Source: an uncultured Acetatifactor sp.
GTDB lineage: Bacteria > Bacillota > Clostridia > Lachnospirales > Lachnospiraceae
Assembly (NCBI GenBank): GCA_910587555.1
Contig: CAJULV010000050.1
Location: 1-31,109, forward strand
Reading direction: 5' to 3'
Length of the DNA stretch: 31,109 nucleotides
Positions 1 through 5,590 of this stretch are shown here, piece by piece (within the stretch, counting starts at the first letter, position 1; the number at the start of each line of letters is the position of its first letter). Both the position numbers and the translations under genes were made by a program. The notes below the pieces were generated by a model. That model saw only the letters and a list, made by a program, of their open reading frames with translations, had not been told where the DNA came from and did no database searches.

Positions 1-120
1 CTCAAATTTCTTTTCCTGCACGATATTCAGTTGTCAATTTTCAGTTAGAATCACACTCATTGAGATTCCGAGAAGTTATTAACTTACTATACATTCGCAG
101 TTTAACATATTAGATTTTCT

Positions 121-522
121 TTGCCCCCCTGCTCCCAACACCTGGCGGAATACTTCCGTGACGCCTCCGCAGGCAGCGGCATCTTCATCCTGGGGAATGA
201 AGCAGCTTCCAAAATCGCCATACCGGAGCAGGAATGGGATGAGCACGCAAATTATGTAATCAGGGTCAACGGGGACTCGATGCTTCCTGATTATAAGGAC
301 GGGGACAATGTTATGGTTTCCCAGTGCGTTGAAATGAAATATGGTGACGTAGGCATATTTGTAGTGAATGGCAGCGCGTATATAAAAGAATACGGCCAGA
401 CAGAGCTGATCTCCCGTAATCCGGAGTTCCCCAACATCCAGGTTAATGAATCCGACAATATTGTCTGCATGGGGAAAGTCATCGGGAAACTGGAAGGGAA
501 ATATGAGATTATAAACGAGTAA
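121..522 (+). pseudogene. S24/LexA-like repressor, C-terminal peptidase domain only
   Basis: This is the C-terminal half of a phage-type CI/LexA-like repressor, the part that cleaves itself and dimerises. The Ser of NGDSM (about residue 52) and the Lys of AYIKEY (about residue 89) form the family's Ser/Lys dyad and both are present. Family members normally carry a helix-turn-helix domain of about 70-100 residues in front. Here the frame opens at a TTG at 121 and is closed by a stop at 103-105, with no HTH coding upstream and no clear ribosome site. I read it as a decapitated repressor left in a decaying integrated element. A short standalone S24 protein is the alternative. Domain identity is clear; expression is doubtful. 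Confidence 0.7.
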
Positions 523-583
523 GGTTCAGATTAAACCGCCCGTGGCGTTTTAATAAAAATCTAAAGAAAAGGGGGAAAATATT

Positions 584-1030
584 ATGGCAAAAGAAAAACC
601 TACTACCAAACAATGCAAATTTTGCAAGTCAGAAATCAATATCAAAGCAACCGTCTGTCCCATCTGCAAAAGAGGACAGAAAAAAGGACACGGATGCTTG
701 ATAACCATCCTCATTTTTGTCTTACTTATGAGCGGCGGCATCGCTGTTGCTATAAAAATGGGGGCCTCGGTACAGCAATCCATATCCGGTGTAAAAAATG
801 ATTCTGAATACATAACTTTGGAGGAATACAACAAGATTGAGACTGGCATGACATACGAGGAAGTAGCAGAGATTGTCGGAAGTAGCGGGACTGTCTCATC
901 ACAGGTTGAATCTAACGGCTTAAAAATAGTAATTATTACCTGGTATGGGAACGGAGTTGCCGGCAGTAATGCAAATGTTACTTTTACGAACAATGCTGTA
1001 TCTGGCAAAGCTCAAGTCGGCCTAAAATAA
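584..1030 (+). CDS. Zinc-ribbon, single-TM, DUF3862-type protein
   Basis: A 148-residue membrane protein. Residues 11-28 form a zinc ribbon (CKFC and CPIC pairs, C11/C14/C25/C28). A hydrophobic segment at about 38-58 is a single membrane span. The rest resembles DUF3862/SmpA-like modules: the stretch starting ITLEEYNKIETGMTYEEV, a Gly/Ser-rich turn, then a Trp-Tyr-Gly-Asn strand and a closing segment with FTNNAVSGK. Such modules are small outward-facing domains of unknown ligand. The ATG is preceded by a strong AGGGGG ribosome site. It sits in the integrated element between the headless repressor and the toxin-antitoxin modules, so it is probably cargo. Function is not known. Confidence 0.75.
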   Translation: MAKEKPTTKQCKFCKSEINIKATVCPICKRGQKKGHGCLITILIFVLLMSGGIAVAIKMGASVQQSISGVKNDSEYITLEEYNKIETGMTYEEVAEIVGSSGTVSSQVESNGLKIVIITWYGNGVAGSNANVTFTNNAVSGKAQVGLK

Positions 1031-1061
1031 CTCATTTCCCACAACGAGAATAAATAACATA

Positions 1062-1121
1062 TACCCGGATGAAAAAGAGATGGATACCATTGGAATAGTT
1101 CTGGGGAAAGTAGGGGACTGA
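1062..1121 (+). pseudogene. Possible 19-codon C-terminal remnant of a repressor-like gene
   Basis: One frame reads YPDEKEMDTIGIVLGKVGD then stop. This looks like the last strand of LexA/S24 repressors, whose C-termini have the form 'VIGKVIG'; the complete S24 copy at 121-522 ends similarly with CMGKVIGKL. There is no start codon or ribosome site. It may be a second degraded copy of the same kind of gene. It is very short, so the call is weak. Confidence 0.25.
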
Positions 1122-1177
1122 TTAATCCGTCCATACAAATTTTTTTATCGTTACAACAAATATTTTTGCCATACTAC

Positions 1178-1206
1178 TTGTGTTTTTCTAAATAATTGCA
1201 TATAAT
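1178..1206 (+). promoter_or_regulatory. Promoter of the type III antitoxin RNA
   Basis: TTGTGT at 1178-1183 and TATAAT at 1201-1206 are separated by exactly 17 bp. The predicted start at about 1213 coincides with the first base of the first 51-nt repeat unit, which supports the assignment. Confidence 0.8.
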
Positions 1207-1212
1207 AGGGGT

Positions 1213-1352
1213 ACAATATGAATGTCGCCCCAGAGCAGGGCGACAATAAAATAAAGACGGCTCGATGGATGACTCTCCTTGTAGAGCGCAAGGAGCTTAA
1301 ACAAAAAAAGGCTCAATGGATTGTACCCTCTGCACACGCAGGGGGTATTTTT
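1213..1352 (+). ncRNA. Type III antitoxin RNA (TenpI-like), two pseudoknot repeats
   Basis: In type III systems a repeat RNA inhibits the toxin by binding it as pseudoknots cut from a precursor. Here unit 1 (1213-1263) and unit 2 (1264-1314) are both 51 nt. Unit 1 has stem 1224-1230/1238-1244 (GTCGCCC/GGGCGAC) and unit 2 has stem 1275-1281/1289-1295 (CTCCTTG/CAAGGAG). The stems differ in sequence but are both perfect 7-bp stems. Both 7-nt loops contain AGAGC. Exactly 15 nt after each stem lies GCTC (1260-1263, 1311-1314), which can pair with GAGC of the loop to close an H-type pseudoknot. The linkers are A-rich. A third partial unit starts at 1315 and runs into the terminator. Repeats and pairing are seen directly; the antitoxin role is inferred from the toxin gene 12 nt downstream. 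Confidence 0.8.
1324..1352 (+). terminator. Intrinsic terminator between antitoxin RNA and toxin gene
   Basis: Stem TACCCTCTGC (1324-1333) pairs with GCAGGGGGTA (1338-1347) with one G-U pair and an ACAC loop, followed by five T. Type III modules typically have a leaky terminator here, so that antitoxin RNA is made in excess over toxin mRNA. Confidence 0.85.
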
Positions 1353-1364
1353 ATAGGAGCAGAT

Positions 1365-1778
1365 ATGCAGCTGAAGATACTTTCCGAAAAATTTTATGCC
1401 AGATATGCCCACTGCAACGAGATACTCAAAAAGGAGAACCGACCTTATGCCTGCCTTACCATAGAGCTGGGCGGCCTGCTCTTCGCAGTCCCATTCCGGC
1501 ACCACATCAGGCACCAGTATGCGTTCCACACAATCGGGGAGGCCGGTCTTGATTACACAAAGTCCGTCATAATTACGGACGCGCTTTTCCTCTCCGATGA
1601 CAAGCCATCCATAGAAAGCAGGGAATTCGCAGTCGTAAAAAGGGAAGAGGGCAAGATCCGCTATGGCCTGGCGAAATACGTCAACCAGTACAGAAGGGCG
1701 ATGCGGCACCGTAACAATCCGAGAAGCGAGAACATACTGAGATACAGTACGCTGAAATATTTCGAAGAGTACTTATAA
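1365..1778 (+). CDS. Type III toxin, TenpN-like endoribonuclease (ToxN/AbiQ superfamily)
   Basis: A 137-residue protein resembling TenpN toxins, endoribonucleases that cleave cellular RNA unless held by their repeat-RNA partner. Matching stretches are RPYACLTIELGG and AVPFRHHIRHQYAF (residues 26-54) and GLDYTKSVII (61-70), followed by a basic helical C-terminus. I chose ATG 1365 because an AGGAG ribosome site lies just upstream and follows the terminator. A longer frame from 1218 would translate through the antitoxin RNA and the terminator hairpin, which is implausible. Context strongly supports the call: consensus promoter, repeat RNA, terminator, toxin, in the order typical of the class. 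Type III modules act in plasmid or island maintenance and in abortive phage defence. Family assignment (TenpN rather than CptN or ToxN) is from memory of sequence style. Confidence 0.75.
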   Translation: MQLKILSEKFYARYAHCNEILKKENRPYACLTIELGGLLFAVPFRHHIRHQYAFHTIGEAGLDYTKSVIITDALFLSDDKPSIESREFAVVKREEGKIRYGLAKYVNQYRRAMRHRNNPRSENILRYSTLKYFEEYL

Positions 1779-1787
1779 GCAGAATCG

Positions 1788-1803
1788 GTTGCGACGTCGC
1801 AAC
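1788..1803. repeat. Perfect 16-bp palindrome after the type III toxin
   Basis: GTTGCGACGTCGCAAC starts 10 bp after the toxin stop. It is fully self-complementary. There is no T-run, so it is a poor terminator. It could be an operator or a transcript 3' end structure. Confidence 0.5.
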
Positions 1804-1857
1804 ACCCGCACCATGACAATACAATATGCTTACCAGGGCAGCCGGGAGGGCGTGCAG

Positions 1858-1888
1858 CCATTCGTTCCGAGTCTTGCGGAAGGAGTGG
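1858..1888 (+). promoter_or_regulatory. Hairpin hiding the ribosome site of the holin-like toxin
   Basis: CCATTCGTTCCG (1858-1869) pairs with CGGAAGGAGTGG (1877-1888) around a 7-nt loop. There are 11 pairs, including one U-G, and a single G-G mismatch. The right arm contains the AAGGAG Shine-Dalgarno sequence of the toxin start at 1894. Such sequestration is typical of type I toxin mRNAs, which stay untranslated until the leader is remodelled. Confidence 0.65.
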
Positions 1889-1893
1889 TGCTT

Positions 1894-1974
1894 ATGAGTA
1901 CATCTGAGGAATTCATGGTCATCTTGACTGTGGCATTGCTGATTGTAGCGATTCTGAATCTGAAAAATAAGTAA
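1894..1974 (+). CDS. Type I toxin, 26-aa holin-like (Hol_Tox-type) peptide
   Basis: A 26-residue peptide of the putative holin-like toxin type: a short polar start (MSTSEEFM), a hydrophobic membrane span (VILTVALLIVAIL) and a basic tail (NLKNK). Members of this group insert into the bacterial membrane and are usually silenced by an antisense RNA. ATG 1894 is preceded by AAGGAG, which is masked by the hairpin at 1858-1888. The frame stays open upstream to 1789, but that extension has no ribosome site and is unlike the family. A strong minus-strand promoter and terminator define an antisense RNA over the 3' end. It lies between the type III module and the integrase, so it is likely island cargo. 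Confidence 0.8.
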   Translation: MSTSEEFMVILTVALLIVAILNLKNK

Positions 1975-2011
1975 GCCGCCCTGCTCCCTGGCCGGAATAG
2001 GCGGCTTACTT
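1963..2011 (-). terminator. Terminator of the type I antisense RNA
   Basis: A perfect 12-bp stem (1969-1980 with 2000-2011, AAGTAAGCCGCC) has a 19-nt loop. On the minus strand it is followed by TTATTTTT-like sequence, a good U-tract. On the plus strand the following sequence is poor in T, so the terminator is strand-biased toward the antisense RNA. Confidence 0.75.
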
Positions 2012-2067
2012 AGCTAAATATCTTCGCCGGGACGGATAGGCTTCATCTATCTTCCGGCTGTCTTGTT
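1963..2067 (-). ncRNA. Antisense antitoxin RNA of the type I module
   Basis: A minus-strand transcript from about 2067 would run for about 105 nt and stop after the hairpin at 2011-1969. It therefore covers the last codons and 3' end of the toxin mRNA. This convergent, 3'-overlapping layout is the one known for TxpA/RatA-type modules. Promoter and terminator are read directly; the start and end points are estimates. Confidence 0.7.
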
Positions 2068-2073
2068 AAGCAT

Positions 2074-2102
2074 ATTATATACCATGGAGCAGAAATTTAC
2101 AA
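2074..2102 (-). promoter_or_regulatory. Promoter of the type I antisense RNA
   Basis: On the minus strand TTGTAA (2102-2097) and TATAAT (2079-2074) are 17 bp apart. This is far closer to consensus than anything visible upstream of the toxin, consistent with antitoxin excess. Confidence 0.75.
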
Positions 2103-2112
2103 CCAAATTCTG

Positions 2113-2144
2113 AAAAAACCGCCCGGTGCGCCAACACCGAACGG
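2113..2144 (-). terminator. Terminator of the 2180-2113 small RNA
   Basis: A 10-bp stem with two G-U pairs forms only in the minus-strand RNA, with a 6-nt loop and a run of six T on the minus strand. Confidence 0.7.
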
Positions 2145-2180
2145 CTTCAGATATACCCCGGAGGGATACAGTTTATCACA
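2113..2180 (-). ncRNA. Candidate small RNA (about 68 nt) between toxin module and integrase
   Basis: A minus-strand promoter (2215-2187) would start an RNA at about 2180. It would end at a terminator whose stem is 2135-2144/2119-2128 (CCGTTCGGTG/CACCGGGCGG, two G-U pairs), followed by six U encoded by 2118-2113. No open frame fits inside. It does not overlap the toxin. It could regulate the divergent integrase or be a second antitoxin-like RNA. Confidence 0.5.
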
Positions 2181-2186
2181 AGAATT

Positions 2187-2215
2187 ATTGTATCATCTCC
2201 GGGAGCAGCTTGCAA
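2187..2215 (-). promoter_or_regulatory. Promoter of the 2180-2113 small RNA
   Basis: TTGCAA (2215-2210) and TACAAT (2192-2187) on the minus strand are 17 bp apart. The element overlaps the left arm of an imperfect inverted repeat around 2154-2203 (CCCGGAG arms). Confidence 0.5.
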
Positions 2216-2256
2216 GCGATTTTTCGCGGGCTGTTATTTTTGTACCCCTTTATACA

Positions 2257-2293
2257 GATCAGCCAAATTTTAAAGCTAAAATATCAGCTGATC
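2257..2293 (+). promoter_or_regulatory. Two-part stem-loop in the integrase leader
   Basis: Outer arms GATCAGC (2257-2263) and GCTGATC (2287-2293) enclose inner arms ATTTTA (2267-2272) and TAAAAT (2277-2282) with a 4-nt loop. It lies just before the integrase ribosome site. It could be an RNA switch or a paired binding site for an excision factor or repressor. Confidence 0.45.
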
Positions 2294-2324
2294 GCTGTAC
2301 ACAATTCACAAGGAGGATGATGCA

Positions 2325-3320
2325 ATGAAAATTGAGAAAAGAGACTCTGGCAACTACCGGATCAGGAAAATGTACAAAGGCCAGATGTACACGGTTTCCT
2401 TTGACCACAAGCCCGCCCAGAAGGAAGCCTTAGAAGCAATCACAAAAGCTCTGAATAAAATAAAGACCGGTAATGAAATGATGACCTTCCGCCGGGCGGC
2501 GGAAAGCTATGTGGACATGAAGCGGAACGTGCTTTCCCCCAGGACGATAAAGGAATATTCGGAGGCTGCCAAGCGGCTCCCGGAATGGTTCTGCGTTCTT
2601 CCGCTGTCCGACATAGATCAGGTGCAAATAAATCGTCTGGTAAACGAACTGTCAAAAAACAGATCCCCAAAGACCGTAAGTAATTACCATGGCTTCGTAT
2701 CAGCCGTTCTGGGAACCTTTTGCCCGAACCTTAAGATTTATACCACCCTGCCTCAAAAAATCAAAAATGAGCCATACACGCCCTCGCAGAACGATGTAAA
2801 GCGGATACTGGCAGAGATAAAAGGAAGCCAGTTTGAAATCCCCATTACCCTGGCTTGTTATGGGATGCGCCGATCGGAAATATGCGCGTTGGCTGTGGAA
2901 GACGTGGATGGCGATGTAGTCCATATAAACAAGGCCCTGGTCTTGAATGAAGATAAGCAATGGGTGGTGAAAACCACAAAGACCACTGAAAGCACCCGGG
3001 ATATCATCATACCTGCTGAACTGGCAGAAAAAATACGGGAGCAGGGGCATGTCTACAAAGGCCATCCTGGCTCCATCACGAAGTGCCTGGAACGGCTAGA
3101 ACGAAAGCTTGGGATCCCAAAGTTCCCCCTGCATAAGCTCCGCCACTATTTTGCCAGTGAGATGTCTGCCCTGGGCGTTCCTGAAGCAGACATACTGCGA
3201 ATGGGCGGGTGGGAAACCGATCATGTCATGAAATCCGTGTATAGACACTCCATGATGGATAAGCAGGAACAGGCAAAAAGGGATGCGGCCGAAAAGCTAC
3301 GCAATGCCCTTTTTTCTTAA
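2325..3320 (+). CDS. Tyrosine recombinase / phage-type integrase
   Basis: A 331-residue site-specific integrase. Residues 1-45 look like an arm-binding domain (IEKRDSGNYRIRKMYKGQMY). Residues 52-145 are the SAM-like core-binding domain. The catalytic domain runs from about 155 and shows Arg182 in YGMRRSE, a likely Lys in the KTTKTT turn, His270 and Arg273 in HKLRH, Trp296 in GGWETD and the nucleophile Tyr306 in YRHSM, so it appears intact. ATG 2325 follows a consensus AGGAGG at proper spacing. The gene points at the 3' end of tRNA-Pro, 145 bp away, the usual geometry for tRNA-targeting islands. The element it serves therefore lies to the left and continues beyond the window. Confidence 0.95.
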   Translation: MKIEKRDSGNYRIRKMYKGQMYTVSFDHKPAQKEALEAITKALNKIKTGNEMMTFRRAAESYVDMKRNVLSPRTIKEYSEAAKRLPEWFCVLPLSDIDQVQINRLVNELSKNRSPKTVSNYHGFVSAVLGTFCPNLKIYTTLPQKIKNEPYTPSQNDVKRILAEIKGSQFEIPITLACYGMRRSEICALAVEDVDGDVVHINKALVLNEDKQWVVKTTKTTESTRDIIIPAELAEKIREQGHVYKGHPGSITKCLERLERKLGIPKFPLHKLRHYFASEMSALGVPEADILRMGGWETDHVMKSVYRHSMMDKQEQAKRDAAEKLRNALFS

Positions 3321-3346
3321 GACAAGCCGGGACAAATTCGGGACAA
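3321..3346 (+). repeat. Short GACAA direct repeats, likely integrase arm sites
   Basis: GACAA occurs at 3321, 3331 and 3342 (the last two as GGGACAA-type copies), a 10-11-bp period, directly after the integrase stop and before the tRNA. Regular short repeats in this position are typical of integrase arm-type binding sites. Confidence 0.45.
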
Positions 3347-3406
3347 AAAGTTAATAAAATTTTGCTTTATCCACATAAAAAGCAGATTTACTTTAAAGTA
3401 CGAAAA

Positions 3407-3453
3407 TAGCCGCAAACCCTTGATTTTACTGGAAAATCTCGGATTTGCGGCTA
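3407..3453 (-). terminator. Large stem-loop downstream of tRNA-Pro
   Basis: TAGCCGCAAA (3407-3416) pairs with TTTGCGGCTA (3444-3453), and a nested stem pairs GATTTT (3422-3427) with AAAATC (3433-3438). On the minus strand it follows the tRNA by a few bases and is followed by TATTTT, so it can end the tRNA transcript. It also sits where the attachment core is expected. Confidence 0.55.
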
Positions 3454-3464
3454 CAATATGACAA

Positions 3465-3539
3465 TCGGGGTGACAGGATTCGAACCTGCGACTTCCTGGT
3501 CCCAAACCAGGCGCTCTAGCCAAGCTGAGCCACACCCCG
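3465..3539 (-). tRNA. tRNA-Pro (UGG)
   Basis: The minus strand gives a complete cloverleaf. The 5' acceptor arm CGGGGTG pairs with CACCCCG and discriminator A. The D-arm GGCTCAGCTTGGCTAGAGC, an anticodon loop TTTGGGA with anticodon TGG, and the T-arm with GGTTCGAATCC are all present. CCA is not encoded. Its 3' end faces the integrase, so it is the probable attachment site of the element on the left. Confidence 0.95.
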
Positions 3540-3651
3540 ACGCACACAGCTGTTTTATTAGATACTTGCTTAGTATACCGCATCCAATGCCGCATGTCAA
3601 GAATTTCCCGACATAAAATATCAGCCATAAATATCTAAAAACCGTGTCCCC

Positions 3652-4128
3652 CTACCAGGAAGGTTCCTCGCAGCTGTCTTCGGAATTGCTGACAGAATCC
3701 AGCGCATCCGCCACGAGCTTCATCATTTCAAGAGCTGATCTAAAGTATACCGTTTTGTTCTGGTCCATCCAGGTGATGCGTCCCTGCCAGCTGCTGTTCT
3801 GGCGATGCTGTACGTGAACCAGAAAAGTTCCCAGGTCTCCGTGCTGACTTAACAACTCTTCATCTTTCATAATAACCCTTCTCTCCTGTCTGTTTGTTTG
3901 CCGTTTCTCTTCCTGCTGAAATCTCCTGCTGTTGGTTGTAGGATAGGGAAAGTTCAATTCATCAAAGAACTGTTCCATTTGTAATACTGCCTCCTCCATG
4001 CTTGAGAAAAGCATCGCTTCTCTGCTGTAGGCATGGTACAACCTGCCTGCTGCCCTGCGTCCTTGCCGTATGTCCACACACAACACAATCCCATTTGGCT
4101 TGCCTACATACCATCCCATCTGACTCAT
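3652..4128 (-). CDS. Small protein of unknown function paired with the BTAD regulator
   Basis: A 158-residue cytoplasmic protein that I do not recognise. It falls into two similar halves. The first has GIVLCVDIRQGRRAAGRLYHAY followed by a helix (FSSMEEAVLQMEQFFDELNF). The second has SWQGRITWMDQNKTVYF followed by a helix (RSALEMMKLVADALDS). A basic linker joins them (about 70-85). The halves could be two copies of one alpha/beta module. It starts 3 bp after the stop of the BTAD regulator gene, so the two are cotranscribed and may act together. No signal peptide or membrane span is visible. Confidence 0.65.
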   Translation of the reverse strand: MSQMGWYVGKPNGIVLCVDIRQGRRAAGRLYHAYSREAMLFSSMEEAVLQMEQFFDELNFPYPTTNSRRFQQEEKRQTNRQERRVIMKDEELLSQHGDLGTFLVHVQHRQNSSWQGRITWMDQNKTVYFRSALEMMKLVADALDSVSNSEDSCEEPSW

Positions 4129-4131
4129 TTT

Positions 4132-5379
4132 TTACTTTATTTCCTTTCCAAAAGGCTTCTTTGCTTTATCCGGTGAGCAGATTACACTGCTTACGTAATA
4201 CCGGACTCCCGTTCGCTGACGCCCCACCAGAAAATTCCAATTGATACGTTTCTGTATAATGCTGCAGTTCTCACGGGTAGTATTCACTAACAGCACCAGA
4301 TACTGCCCTTTTCCGTACTTGCTGAGTACATCGCTGTGCCGCACGGACATACGAATGGCATCTCCGAGCCTTATGCTCAATTCATCCAGCACGGTCCCGT
4401 CTTTCATAGGATTCCCCTTGCTGTCCACAACCCGGCAGAGCATCAGGTAGACTGACTGGCCGCCCCTTTCCATCATCCTCACCATCATACGGTATATCCC
4501 CAGAAACACCGGATATGCACACACATATCCGCCGTCAAAGTCCTCTGCTTCCTCCTCCAGGCTCTTCTGAATATTATCCAGGGTGTCATATTGATGATTC
4601 ATTTTGGAACCGAGATCATTAAACAGCTTCATGAGCCTATCCGAAGGCCGCAGCCCCTGTTCCCGGAAATACATCTCCACCGTGTCGTCATACAGCTTCT
4701 GTGCTTCCTCATACTGCCCCATGGACATCAACGCCTCCATGGTGACCGTCTCCCAGTCCGACATGGGATTAATCTGCGCCGCATACATGCCCAGTTCTTT
4801 CATCTGGCGGAAGTCTCCTTCCTCCCGAAGCAGCGCAACCGCCTTTTCCACACAGACACAGAACATTCCCCGGTACTTCTTGGTCTCCTGAGCCACCCAC
4901 AGGGTTGCCGCCTGGTTTGCCAGGAAATCTCCCGTATAGCATTGACAAGCCTCCAGATACAGCTGCAGCCTCTTCCCGGCGTTTGTCTCCGCATCTGCCT
5001 TACGGCAGAGTTCCTGGAACTTCTCCGCATCCTCCTCCACCGGGACAGAGCCTGACCAATAGTAGACCCCCTTCTTCTGTATGATGTGTTTTCCTTCCGG
5101 CAGCCCTGCAGCCTTCAGTTTCCTCTTGGCATTGTATATCACGCTCCTCAGGGCATGGTGGATATCATCGATGTCCCTGTCCCCAAACAACACCTGCTCC
5201 AAATTATCTCTGCTGACACCTTCTTCTCTGTTGTGCAGAAGCATCTGCATCAAGTACATAAACTGCGATTCACTGGATTTTGCGCTTGCATTAATCCGCT
5301 TCCCATCCCAAAACATGGAAAAACTTCCGAACATCTGAACCTGCAGGCATTTCCCCTCTCGCTCCGTTATCTTCCCCAT
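4132..5379 (-). CDS. SARP/BTAD-type regulator with degenerate GGDEF-like C-terminus
   Basis: A 415-residue regulator counted from ATG 5379. An OmpR-like winged helix occupies about residues 10-110 (LQVQMFGSFSMFWDGK opening, then NLEQVLFGDRDIDDIHHAL and an RKLK helix). A bacterial transcriptional activation domain of TPR-like helices follows (about 115-265). The last part (about 270-395) resembles a GGDEF fold, but the signature is GKGQY (about 356-360) in SKYGKGQYLVLL, so cyclase activity is unlikely; it may sense a ligand. The frame extends to a GTG at 5433, but no ribosome site precedes that, while GGGCGG lies before ATG 5379. It sits at the end of the fibre locus in the same orientation and is its most likely regulator. 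Confidence 0.8.
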   Translation of the reverse strand: MGKITEREGKCLQVQMFGSFSMFWDGKRINASAKSSESQFMYLMQMLLHNREEGVSRDNLEQVLFGDRDIDDIHHALRSVIYNAKRKLKAAGLPEGKHIIQKKGVYYWSGSVPVEEDAEKFQELCRKADAETNAGKRLQLYLEACQCYTGDFLANQAATLWVAQETKKYRGMFCVCVEKAVALLREEGDFRQMKELGMYAAQINPMSDWETVTMEALMSMGQYEEAQKLYDDTVEMYFREQGLRPSDRLMKLFNDLGSKMNHQYDTLDNIQKSLEEEAEDFDGGYVCAYPVFLGIYRMMVRMMERGGQSVYLMLCRVVDSKGNPMKDGTVLDELSIRLGDAIRMSVRHSDVLSKYGKGQYLVLLVNTTRENCSIIQKRINWNFLVGRQRTGVRYYVSSVICSPDKAKKPFGKEIK

Positions 5380-5471
5380 AGAAATTCCCGCCCTCAATCT
5401 TTCTTTTTCACTCCTGCCGTGTACCTCCCCCACGTATAAATTCCACTGTTTGATCTTTCATGCCCCATAGG

Positions 5472-5554
5472 GCCATTATACCATGAACACAGCACCGCTC
5501 ATAGTCTGATGGCCATTCGGCCGTTTCCTGCCTGCAATAATGCCATTATACCAT
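5472..5554 (-). promoter_or_regulatory. Duplicated -10-like element upstream of the BTAD regulator
   Basis: A 13-bp sequence occurs twice in the same orientation (5472-5484 and 5542-5554). On the minus strand it reads ATGGTATAATGGC, containing TATAAT with an upstream TGG. No good -35 box is present at either copy, so these could be two activator-dependent promoters. Confidence 0.35.
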
Positions 5555-5590
5555 AGTTCCGTGCGCATCGGCGTATATAGAATATAAAAG

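Noticed and set aside
1218..1364. Longer start of the type III toxin
   Set aside because: It would translate through two pseudoknot repeats and a terminator. A clear ribosome site supports 1365.
1789..1893. N-terminal extension of the holin-like peptide to 61 residues
   Set aside because: No ribosome site, atypical composition, and the short form matches the known peptide group exactly in size.
3317..3628. Open frame of 103 codons across tRNA-Pro
   Set aside because: It lies over the tRNA and its terminator on the same strand and has no coding character.
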